NCBI GenBank assembly: GCA_007117175.1
Contig: SKGZ01000102.1
Span: forward strand, 1-7,296
DNA: 7,296 bases
Direction: 5' to 3'
Source: Bacteriovoracales bacterium
GTDB lineage: Bacteria; Bdellovibrionota; Bacteriovoracia; Bacteriovoracales; Bacteriovoracaceae
A model generated the notes under the pieces. It was given only the letters and a program-made list of their open reading frames with translations. It searched no databases and was not told the DNA's origin. Positions 1 through 5,978 of this stretch are shown here, piece by piece (the stretch's first letter is position 1; every line of letters starts with the position of its first letter). A program made the translations under genes and the position numbers.

Positions 1-1
1 C

Positions 2-1189
2 TTATGGATGACATTTTTTTTGACTTCTTGTAGCTCTACTCCGCAAAGCGGTCTTTGGCAAATGGCTTTACCGGCTTCTGGAGGGAGCTTTATCGAAGCT
101 TTTTTTCACATTGAGCAAACCGGAAAAAGTGGTGAGTACACTGTTCGCTATGATTATCACAACGAGAGTTGGAGTTCTACCCATCATGTGAATGATCTTC
201 CTTGGAAAATTCCATTGGGCATTTACCAAAATTTCATAGAAATAAGGTCTCTGAGTAAAGACAGTCTTTCGGGGGCTTGGGTTCGAAAGGATAGAGATCC
301 TACCTTGAGAATCCCACTTAAAATGACATATTTAGAGAGTGAAAAAAAATTAAATATCCGTGAGTCTTCATTTTTAACGGAATCACCTTTAAGGATTGTT
401 TTTGAAAATAATGCTATCCCTGCCAGCTTGGGATCTTTTCAAATTAATGAAAAAGGAAAAATTCAGGGTAGTATTGTCACTCCCACAGGAGACTTAGGAT
501 TGTTTGTGGGCAAACAGGGAAAGAAGATAGCAATCTTAAATGTTTTTAATGGTGTTTTTGCCTATCGATTAGAGATTGAAAAAGAAGGCGATAGAATCAC
601 AGGGGTTTTAATCACCACGGAAAAAAGATTAAGACTGAGGGCCTTTATTGATGCTGATTTCCAGGTGGAGTTTCCTACCACCAAAGTGAAAAACCCGGAG
701 AAGAAAATTCATCTTACCCTTCCTTCTATTGATGGTGAGATTATTGACACTCAGAGTGCAAGATACCTCAATAAGCCATTAATCTTACAAATTTATGGTA
801 GTTGGTGTCCTAATTGTTATGATGAGACTGTTTTTCTAGCCGATTGGTATGCTCAACAAGACAATCAAGATAAGGTTGAGGTTATAGCGCTGGCCTTTGA
901 AAAAATGCCAAGTCTGGTACAAGCGCAAAAACAGGTGGATAAAACCTTAAGAAAACTCAATGTCCCTTATCAATTTGTGATTGCCAGTCATGACAGTCAA
1001 GTGAGTCCGGGCGAGCTTTTAGCGCTGGAAAACTTTCAAGCTTATCCCACCACCTTATTTCTCAATAAGAATCATCAAGTAGTAGGGATTTTATCTGGCT
1101 TTGCAGCCTCTCACAGTGGCACTGAATATGATCGCCATGTGAAGAGATTCTATCAAATGCTCAAACAACAAAAATCTAGTCGACGATAA
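2..1189 (+). CDS. TlpA/AhpC-like thiol-disulfide oxidoreductase lipoprotein, 5' end cut by window
   Basis: Probable envelope-anchored thioredoxin-fold protein that exchanges disulfides outside the cytoplasm. The frame stays open to the left edge. The first in-window ATG (position 8) leaves only seven residues before a lipobox-like L-T-S-C, too short for a signal peptide, so the true start and most of the signal lie upstream. Residue numbers count from that ATG. Cys8 would be lipidated; Ser at +2 suits outer-membrane sorting by the enterobacterial rule. Residues about 15-225 look beta-rich. The part around 140-215 has a TPTGDLGLFVG stretch and an FNGVFAYRLEI stretch, recalling the beta domain that precedes redoxin domains in some TlpA-like proteins (from memory, not searched). 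The C-terminal redoxin domain (about 235-385) has the active site WCPNC (Cys267, Cys270) and the cis-proline motif AYPTT (Pro347). The substrate is unknown. It probably shares an operon with the antiporter gene downstream. Redox fold is near certain; the partner is not. Confidence 0.85.
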   Translation, partial: LWMTFFLTSCSSTPQSGLWQMALPASGGSFIEAFFHIEQTGKSGEYTVRYDYHNESWSSTHHVNDLPWKIPLGIYQNFIEIRSLSKDSLSGAWVRKDRDPTLRIPLKMTYLESEKKLNIRESSFLTESPLRIVFENNAIPASLGSFQINEKGKIQGSIVTPTGDLGLFVGKQGKKIAILNVFNGVFAYRLEIEKEGDRITGVLITTEKRLRLRAFIDADFQVEFPTTKVKNPEKKIHLTLPSIDGEIIDTQSARYLNKPLILQIYGSWCPNCYDETVFLADWYAQQDNQDKVEVIALAFEKMPSLVQAQKQVDKTLRKLNVPYQFVIASHDSQVSPGELLALENFQAYPTTLFLNKNHQVVGILSGFAASHSGTEYDRHVKRFYQMLKQQKSSRR

Positions 1190-1216
1190 ACAGCGTACTC
1201 TTTAGAATAAGTGGCG

Positions 1217-3439
1217 ATGAACCATTTACCGCCGCTCATTTTAGACCTTTCTATCATTTTGCTGTCTGCCGGCGTTATTGCTATTTTGTTTAAGAAATTG
1301 CGGCAACCAGTGGTTTTGGGTTATGTTTTGGCGGGTTTTATTGTTGGACCGAATTTTCCATTGTACCCAGATATTATTGATGTTCCAAATATTAAGACTT
1401 GGGCCGAGCTGGGAGTTATTTTTTTACTCTTTGCACTAGGGCTAGAGTTCAGTTTCACCAAGTTGCGTCGAGTTGGCAGCACTGCTGCCATTACCGGATT
1501 ATTTGAAGTCTTTCTCATGATGACTGTGGGCTACCTCATAGGTCAGGCCATTGGATTTTCCCATACTAATAGTCTTTTTTTAGGAGGGATTATCTCCATT
1601 TCCTCCACTACTATTATTTTTAAAACCTATGAAGAACTTAAAATAAAAAATAAAAGGTTTGCCCAAAATGTGATGGGAATTTTAGTGGTAGAAGATGTGG
1701 TGGCCGTTTTACTTTTAGTTCTTCTTTCCACCCTTGGGGTGAGTCAGCAACTCGAGGGTGGTGAAGTTTTACAGGCCATGTTCAAACTATTCTTTTTTCT
1801 AGTGGTTTGGTTTGCTGCAGGCATTCTTATCTTACCGGGGTTATTAAGATCCCTTGGTCGCACACTCAATGAAGAAATTATTTTAGTCGTTTCCTTGGGT
1901 CTATGTTTTGGTATGGTGGTTTTTGCTTCCAGTGTTGGCTTTTCTCCCGCCTTGGGTGCTTTTGTGATGGGCTCGTTATTAGCAGAGACTATTGAAGCTA
2001 AAAGAATTGAGCATTTAACTTCTCCCTTAAAAAATCTTTTTGGTGCTATCTTCTTTGTCTCTGTGGGAATGTTAATTGATCCCAGTATTATTATAGACAA
2101 GTGGCCTATTATCTTATTATTGGCAGCGGTTGTGATCTTAGGAAAATTTAGTTTTGCCACTGTGGGCAGTTTGATTGCTGGTAATTCCTTAAAACTAGCA
2201 ATCCCTATTGGACTGAGTTTAACGCAAATTGGAGAGTTTTCATTTATTATTGCCACCTTGGGAGTGAGCTTGGGAGTGGTGGATCCAGCCCTTTATCCCA
2301 TTGCTGTGATGGTTTCCGCGATTACTACATTTACGACCCCTTATGCCATTGGTTATTATCCCCAGTTGACTCAATTCTTGGTGAATAAAATTCCTCAAAG
2401 ATGGCAGCAAAATCTTATTCGATACTCTTCGGAGACGAAGACAATGAGTAAGGTGAATGCGGGAAGATCTCTTCTGCAAAATTTTATCACTCGTATGGTG
2501 ATTTACACCACTAGCATATTAGCTTTAGCGCTACTTGTTGATTATTACTTGCGTCCACTTTTAATTCGCAAAGTTGAAATGGCTGAGTCTTGGGTCAATA
2601 TCTTTGTGGTGATATTGACTCTGGTCATCACCGCTCCATTTTTTTGGGCCTTAGTCTTTGGTAAAATTCAAACGGATTACTTCAATGCTCAAGAGTTGAA
2701 ACGCTATCGAGTCTTTATCTGGGGGCTAGAGGTGATTCGAACCTCTGTGGCCTTTTTTATTTTAGCCATTATTCTCATTCCCATCGCTTCTGTGTGGTGG
2801 TTGTTAATTGTCTTATTAATGTTAGCTTTTACTTTAATTGGTATTTTCTCTGGAAAATTAAGACCGATCTATAATAGCCTGGAGAGAAAATTTCTTTCTA
2901 ATTTAAATCCACAGATGGCCAAAGAAGAAAAACTCATTCCTTTAGTGGGAGGACAGTGGGACGCCTATACTGCGGTGTTAAAGGTCAGTCCCTTTTCTTC
3001 ACTGGCAGGACAATCTTTAATGCAAGCTAAAATTCGTGAGCGCTATGGAGTAATTGTCTACTTAGTGGAAAGGGGAGGGAAAATACTTTACGCCCCAAGG
3101 CGTGACTGTGTGCTTTTTCCTGGTGATTTAATTTCAGTGGTGGGATCAGATGATGAGATTTCACGCTTTCGTAAAGACATTGAGTTTCAACTGGATTATC
3201 AACACTCTAAAAAACATAATTTTAAATTTGAATCATTGTATATTAATAAGGAATCACCATTAATTGGATTGCCAATTTATAGTTCTCAATTAAGAGAACA
3301 CTATGATGCCTTATTAATTGCCATGGAAAGAGATGGTCGTCGCTTAGTCAATCCACCTGAGAAGTATCAGTTTCAAGCAGGAGACTGGGTCTGGTTAATT
3401 ATTTCAGATGAAAAATTAATAGAATTAAAGAAGTTTTAG
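1217..3439 (+). CDS. CPA2-family monovalent cation:proton antiporter (KefB/KefC-like) with two RCK_C domains
   Basis: Inner-membrane antiporter exchanging K+ or Na+ for protons, probably for pH or ion homeostasis. I chose the ATG at 1217 (begins MNHLPPLILDLS) because it matches the usual family N-terminus; an in-frame GTG at 1211 is also possible and neither has a good ribosome site. Numbering below is from the GTG (742 residues). Residues about 5-385 form the Na+/H+ exchanger domain, with LGYVLAGFIVGP near 36-47, an acidic pair Glu161-Asp162 in VVEDVVAVLLL at the expected ion site, LGAFVMGSLLAE (248-259) and FFVSVGMLIDP (281-291). About four further hydrophobic segments follow (about 425-546). 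Two soluble TrkA_C/RCK_C-like domains close the protein (about 583-657 and 668-742), each with a GD turn near its end. No Rossmann RCK_N domain with GxGxxG is visible, unlike KefC. The stop is 1 nt before the next gene, suggesting translational coupling. Cation specificity cannot be read from sequence. Confidence 0.9.
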   Translation: MNHLPPLILDLSIILLSAGVIAILFKKLRQPVVLGYVLAGFIVGPNFPLYPDIIDVPNIKTWAELGVIFLLFALGLEFSFTKLRRVGSTAAITGLFEVFLMMTVGYLIGQAIGFSHTNSLFLGGIISISSTTIIFKTYEELKIKNKRFAQNVMGILVVEDVVAVLLLVLLSTLGVSQQLEGGEVLQAMFKLFFFLVVWFAAGILILPGLLRSLGRTLNEEIILVVSLGLCFGMVVFASSVGFSPALGAFVMGSLLAETIEAKRIEHLTSPLKNLFGAIFFVSVGMLIDPSIIIDKWPIILLLAAVVILGKFSFATVGSLIAGNSLKLAIPIGLSLTQIGEFSFIIATLGVSLGVVDPALYPIAVMVSAITTFTTPYAIGYYPQLTQFLVNKIPQRWQQNLIRYSSETKTMSKVNAGRSLLQNFITRMVIYTTSILALALLVDYYLRPLLIRKVEMAESWVNIFVVILTLVITAPFFWALVFGKIQTDYFNAQELKRYRVFIWGLEVIRTSVAFFILAIILIPIASVWWLLIVLLMLAFTLIGIFSGKLRPIYNSLERKFLSNLNPQMAKEEKLIPLVGGQWDAYTAVLKVSPFSSLAGQSLMQAKIRERYGVIVYLVERGGKILYAPRRDCVLFPGDLISVVGSDDEISRFRKDIEFQLDYQHSKKHNFKFESLYINKESPLIGLPIYSSQLREHYDALLIAMERDGRRLVNPPEKYQFQAGDWVWLIISDEKLIELKKF

Positions 3440-3440
3440 T

Positions 3441-3965
3441 ATGAGTATTAAAAATCAAATTTTTGTGAGCCTTTTTAGTTTAATCGCTATTCTTTTTTTG
3501 ATCTGGTGGATTTACTTTAAACCGGCGGTAAGCTCAGATCTTGCTTGGATCTCTCAGTTAAATCTTGTGAATGCCACCCTCAATGGCCTTAGCGCAATAT
3601 GTTTGGTGATGGGTTTTTTAGCAATTAAAAAAGGAAAGAAAAAGATCCATCAACGCTGGATGATCAGCGCCTTAGTCTTTTCAGTTCTTTTTTTAATGAG
3701 CTATTTGATTTATCATCACTATCATGGTGATGTGAAGTTTCTCAATCCCAATCCACTTCTTAGGATCATTTACTTTTTTATCTTAATCAGCCATATACTC
3801 ACTTCAATTATTAGTTTTCCTATGATTGTGGCGACTTTTTTAATGGCCTTTCAAGACAATTGGATTGTGCATAAAAAAATAGCCAGAGTGACTTTTCCAA
3901 TCTGGCTTTATGTCAGTGTGACAGGTGTTTTAATTGTGGTGCTACTAAAGACTTGCGGCCTGTGA
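3441..3965 (+). CDS. DUF420 family membrane protein (YozB/CtaM-like)
   Basis: Small integral membrane protein of 174 residues with about five hydrophobic segments (roughly 8-26, 44-63, 75-92, 108-135, 152-170). Family features recognised from memory: NATLNGLSAICLVMGFLAIKKG (44-65) and its following His70, the YHHYHGD cluster (His92, His93, His95), FFILISH with His118, and HKKIAR with His144 running into FPIWLYVSVTGV. A Staphylococcus aureus member, CtaM, is needed for aa3-type quinol oxidase function, so a role in heme-copper oxidase maturation is the best guess, by homology only. The ATG is 1 nt past the antiporter stop, and a GAAG-type site in the antiporter 3' end precedes it. The last seven codons overlap the end of rpsT on the other strand, and codons 145-156 also carry the rpsT terminator in antisense. 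Family call is fairly firm; function is inferred. Confidence 0.85.
   Translation: MSIKNQIFVSLFSLIAILFLIWWIYFKPAVSSDLAWISQLNLVNATLNGLSAICLVMGFLAIKKGKKKIHQRWMISALVFSVLFLMSYLIYHHYHGDVKFLNPNPLLRIIYFFILISHILTSIISFPMIVATFLMAFQDNWIVHKKIARVTFPIWLYVSVTGVLIVVLLKTCGL
3873..3907 (-). terminator. Intrinsic terminator of rpsT, inside the DUF420 gene in antisense
   Basis: Read on the minus strand, AGCCAGA (3907-3901) pairs perfectly with TCTGGCT (3887-3881) around a 13-nt loop, followed by A and then seven T (3879-3873). The stem begins 38 nt after the rpsT stop codon. On the + strand the stem is followed only by TTAT, so it should act in one direction. It lies over codons 145-156 of the DUF420 gene. Confidence 0.75.
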
Positions 3966-4205
3966 AGCAAGACGAGAAACTTTGCGAGAAGCAGTTTGCT
4001 TTTTCATGGCAGAAGACTTGGCAAGTTTGGCAATTAAGCTTTGTACTTTAGGAAGTTGCTCTAAAGCTTGATCTTTTTTGCCTTCAGCAATGGCCTGACG
4101 AAGACTCTTGATAGCAGTTCTCATTCTGCTTTTTTTAGAGCGATTGATGATTCTTTTCTTCTCATCTTGCCGAGCTCGCTTTACTGAGGATTTATGATTC
4201 GCCAC
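3945..4205 (-). CDS. rpsT: 30S ribosomal protein S20
   Basis: S20 is a primary 16S rRNA-binding protein of the small subunit. The 86-residue product has normal length, begins MANHKSSVKRARQ, and has the expected alternating basic helices, with S-R-M-R-T-A-I-K near 25-33 and the C-terminal motif KKQTASRKVSRLAS, all typical of the family. The start is GTG (4203-4205 on the + strand reads CAC), supported by AAGGAG six bases upstream. It is the only minus-strand gene here and is probably monocistronic, with a promoter in the divergent 4206-4351 gap and an intrinsic terminator at 3873-3907. Its 3' end overlaps the convergent DUF420 gene by 21 bp. S20 genes in other bacteria also sometimes use non-ATG starts (TTG in E. 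coli, where translation is autoregulated); no such control can be proved from this leader. Confidence 0.97.
   Translation of the reverse strand: MANHKSSVKRARQDEKKRIINRSKKSRMRTAIKSLRQAIAEGKKDQALEQLPKVQSLIAKLAKSSAMKKQTASRKVSRLASQAASL
3987..4004 (+). terminator. Weak candidate terminator for the DUF420 operon, antisense to rpsT
   Basis: A short hairpin starting 22 nt after the DUF420 stop: AAGCA (3989-3993), loop GTT, TGCTT (3997-4001), extendable by one G-U and one A-U pair, with T continuing to 4004. The loop is tight and the stem is AT-rich. A second weak option, AGCAG/CTGCT with an 8-nt loop and a T run, lies at 4113-4136. Both T runs come partly from antisense lysine codons of rpsT, so either may be chance. 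Confidence 0.22.
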
Positions 4206-4211
4206 TGAAAA

Positions 4212-4217
4212 CTCCTT
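4212..4217 (-). promoter_or_regulatory. Ribosome binding site of rpsT, fixes the GTG start
   Basis: The minus strand reads AAGGAG, six bases before the GTG start codon at 4205-4203. No in-frame ATG competes nearby, and the product from this GTG begins with the usual S20 N-terminus MANHKS. Confidence 0.85.
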
Positions 4218-4239
4218 AATTTATAATTTTCAAAGTCTT

Positions 4240-4268
4240 CTTTTAAAACAAAGACCAAAGCTTGGCAA
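4240..4268 (-). promoter_or_regulatory. Candidate sigma70-type promoter of rpsT
   Basis: On the minus strand, TTGCCA (4268-4263) and TAAAAG (4245-4240) are separated by 17 bp, giving a leader of about 27 nt before the GTG. The -35 element is good and the -10 element is poor. A promoter must lie somewhere in this divergent gap, but the exact boxes are uncertain. Confidence 0.35.
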
Positions 4269-4279
4269 GGGAAAATTCA

Positions 4280-4308
4280 TTGACCAAACCAGCTAAAAAC
4301 TTCATAGT
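4280..4308 (+). promoter_or_regulatory. Candidate sigma70-type promoter of the acyl-CoA oxidation operon
   Basis: TTGACC (4280-4285, five of six consensus bases) and CATAGT (4303-4308, four of six) are separated by 17 bp. The start would fall near 4315, leaving a leader of roughly 35 nt before the ATG at 4352. An 8-bp palindrome TCAATTGA (4329-4336) lies in this leader and could be an operator, without further support. Confidence 0.45.
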
Positions 4309-4340
4309 GATGGGGTAGAAAATGAATGTCAATTGATCAC

Positions 4341-4345
4341 AGGAG
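4341..4345 (+). promoter_or_regulatory. Ribosome binding site of the 3-hydroxybutyryl-CoA dehydrogenase gene
   Basis: AGGAG lies six bases before the ATG at 4352. It supports that start over any later in-frame ATG, all of which would cut into the N-terminal nucleotide-binding fold. Confidence 0.85.
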
Positions 4346-4351
4346 CAAACC

Positions 4352-5209
4352 ATGGATTCTCAAAAATTGTCAGTCGTCGTCATAGGGGCAGGACAAATGG
4401 GCCGGGGCATTGCACAAGTAGCCGCCCAATCTGATTGTTTGGTGCAACTTTATGACATTGATAGTCAAAAATTAGAACAGGGAATGAATTTCATTGACCA
4501 GCAATTAGCGCGTGGCGTTAGCAAAGGTAAGTGGGATGAAAACCATCAGCAACAGAGCTTAAAAAATCTTCAGTCAACCAGTGAGATCACTCAGCTTACT
4601 TCAGCCGATTTTTATATTGAAGCTGCCACTGAAAATCGCGATCTTAAATTTAAGATTTTTCAACAATTAGATGAAATAGCACCCACTCATAGTATTTTGG
4701 CTTCTAATACATCTTCCATTTCCATAACAGAAATTGCAGCAGTCACTCAAAGAGCTGCAAGAGTGGTGGGTATGCACTTTATGAACCCAGTTCCCGTGAT
4801 GAAATTAGTAGAGGGAATCCGCGGTTTAGAAACCAGTGATGAGGTCTTTGAAAAAACAGAGCAATTAGCACAGCAGATGGGCAAGGTTTTTGTGAAGGCT
4901 AACGATCGACCAGGATTTGCAGTGAATCGAATCTTGATGCCTATGATTAATGAAGCTGTTTATGCTCTCTACGAGGGAGTGGCTTCTGCTGCGGAGCTGG
5001 ATCAGGCCATGAAGCTGGGAACCAATCAACCCATGGGGCCATTAGAGTTAGCCGATTTTATTGGGCTAGACACTTGCCTGGCGATTATGGAAGTTCTGCA
5101 CGATGGACTTGGTGATAGTAAGTATCGCCCTTGTCCACTTTTAAAGCAATATGTGGCAGCCAAACGTTATGGTCGCAAAACGAAAAAAGGTTTTTATGAA
5201 TACTCTTAA
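4352..5209 (+). CDS. hbd: 3-hydroxybutyryl-CoA dehydrogenase (NAD-dependent)
   Basis: Cytoplasmic enzyme that interconverts 3-hydroxyacyl-CoA (probably short chain) and 3-ketoacyl-CoA with NAD(H). The 285 residues match stand-alone members of the family. The N-terminal Rossmann fold has [14 protein letters not shown] (Gly12, Gly14, Gly17) and an acidic residue after the second strand (Asp35 in LYDID), which favours NAD over NADP. SNTSS (118-122) and [14 protein letters not shown] carry the catalytic pair His142 and Glu154, and Asn191 is in the following VNRILMP. The C-terminal dimerisation domain includes [12 protein letters not shown] (229-240) and ends with the family signature [11 protein letters not shown]. 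It is the first gene of the oxidation operon, has its own promoter candidate and ribosome site, and its last 14 nt overlap the hydratase start. Chain length and direction (oxidation or butyrate-type synthesis) cannot be settled; paaH or fadB2-like names would be alternatives. Confidence 0.93.
   Translation: MDSQKLSVVVIGAGQMGRGIAQVAAQSDCLVQLYDIDSQKLEQGMNFIDQQLARGVSKGKWDENHQQQSLKNLQSTSEITQLTSADFYIEAATENRDLKFKIFQQLDEIAPTHSILASNTSSISITEIAAVTQRAARVVGMHFMNPVPVMKLVEGIRGLETSDEVFEKTEQLAQQMGKVFVKANDRPGFAVNRILMPMINEAVYALYEGVASAAELDQAMKLGTNQPMGPLELADFIGLDTCLAIMEVLHDGLGDSKYRPCPLLKQYVAAKRYGRKTKKGFYEYS
5186..5190 (+). promoter_or_regulatory. Ribosome binding site of the enoyl-CoA hydratase gene, decides its start
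   Basis: AAAGG, at the end of a six-A run, lies five bases before the ATG at 5196 and is inside the last codons of the upstream dehydrogenase. It supports 5196 over the upstream in-frame ATG at 5151, which would add 15 basic residues that merely mirror the dehydrogenase C-terminus in another frame. Confidence 0.75.
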
Positions 5210-5969
5210 ACTGGAAATTCAGAATCAAATAGCACTGCTGACGATTAATCGTGAGGCTCAGCTCAATTCCTTAAATACAGAAGTCTTGAGCGAATTAGAG
5301 CAAATGTGCCGAGAACTTTCCAGTGATGTGCGCGGTCTTATTTTAACTGGCAGTGGTGAGAAAGCTTTTATCGCCGGCGCAGACATCAAGGCCATGCAGC
5401 AAATGAATCAAAAGCAATTAGAAGATTTTGGCTCTCTAGGGCAAAGAGTCACTTGCCTGTTAGAAAATCTTTCAATTCCGACTTTGGCTGCTGTTAATGG
5501 TTTTGCTCTGGGGGGAGGATTAGAAATTGCACTTTCTTGTGATTTTATTTTCTGTTCTGATAATGCCAAATTAGGGTTGCCGGAAGTCAAACTTGGCCTC
5601 ATTCCTGGTTTTGGAGGAACTCAAAGATTAGCTGCAAAGATAGGAGCTCATCGCGCCAAGAAGATTATCTTCAGTGCGGAAATGTTGGATGCCAAGCAAG
5701 CCTATGATTGGGGAATCAGTCTAGCTAATTATGAAAGTAAGCAAGCCTTATTAGCTGCAGCTTTTCATTACTTTGATCAAGTCAAACAGAATTCACCCTA
5801 TGCGATTTCTTTAGCTAAAAAGTCAGTGCACTTTTCGCTGGAAACTCAATTACAGCAGGGACTTAAAAATGAATTAAATGATTTCTTTCAAGCTTATCAA
5901 AGCAGTGAAGCACAAGAGGGCTTGAGTGCCTTCGTGGAAAAGAGAAAAGCAAACTTTACAGGAAAATAA
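5196..5969 (+). CDS. Enoyl-CoA hydratase (crotonase family)
   Basis: Hydrates trans-2-enoyl-CoA to 3-hydroxyacyl-CoA in the cytoplasm, supplying the dehydrogenase encoded just upstream. From the ATG at 5196 the product has 257 residues, the normal length for a single-domain crotonase; the longer frame from 5151 is unlikely. The oxyanion-hole segments are [12 protein letters not shown] (56-67) and [16 protein letters not shown] (101-116). Both catalytic glutamates of true hydratases are present: Glu110 in GGGLE and Glu130 in [13 protein letters not shown], followed by GFGGTQRL (138-145). This favours hydratase over isomerase or other crotonase activities. The gene overlaps the dehydrogenase by 14 nt, and its stop codon overlaps the ribosome site of the acyl-CoA dehydrogenase gene, so the three are probably translationally coupled. 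Substrate is likely short chain (crotonyl-CoA), by context. Confidence 0.93.
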   Translation: MNTLKLEIQNQIALLTINREAQLNSLNTEVLSELEQMCRELSSDVRGLILTGSGEKAFIAGADIKAMQQMNQKQLEDFGSLGQRVTCLLENLSIPTLAAVNGFALGGGLEIALSCDFIFCSDNAKLGLPEVKLGLIPGFGGTQRLAAKIGAHRAKKIIFSAEMLDAKQAYDWGISLANYESKQALLAAAFHYFDQVKQNSPYAISLAKKSVHFSLETQLQQGLKNELNDFFQAYQSSEAQEGLSAFVEKRKANFTGK

Positions 5970-5973
5970 GGAG
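5968..5973 (+). promoter_or_regulatory. Ribosome binding site of the acyl-CoA dehydrogenase gene, fixes a GTG start
   Basis: AAGGAG overlaps the hydratase stop codon and lies five bases before GTG at 5979. The next in-frame ATG is at residue 14, inside the first helix, so GTG is the credible start. Confidence 0.85.
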
Positions 5974-5978
5974 TTTTT

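Noticed and set aside
1744..2479. Long open frames on the minus strand opposite the antiporter gene
   Set aside because: They lie wholly within a well-supported membrane protein gene, show no recognisable family and are low-complexity antisense readings of hydrophobic codons.
3952..3971. CTTGC/GCAAG inverted repeat at the convergent gene junction as a shared terminator
   Set aside because: Only a 5-bp stem with a 10-nt loop and no T run on either side; a much better rpsT terminator lies at 3873-3907.
4323..4337. Tiny upstream reading frame (ATG to TGA, four codons) before hbd
   Set aside because: No ribosome site and too short to carry evidence; expected by chance.
5151..5195. Upstream in-frame start for the enoyl-CoA hydratase
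   Set aside because: It would add a basic extension read from dehydrogenase codons; the ATG at 5196 has a proper ribosome site and gives the normal family length.
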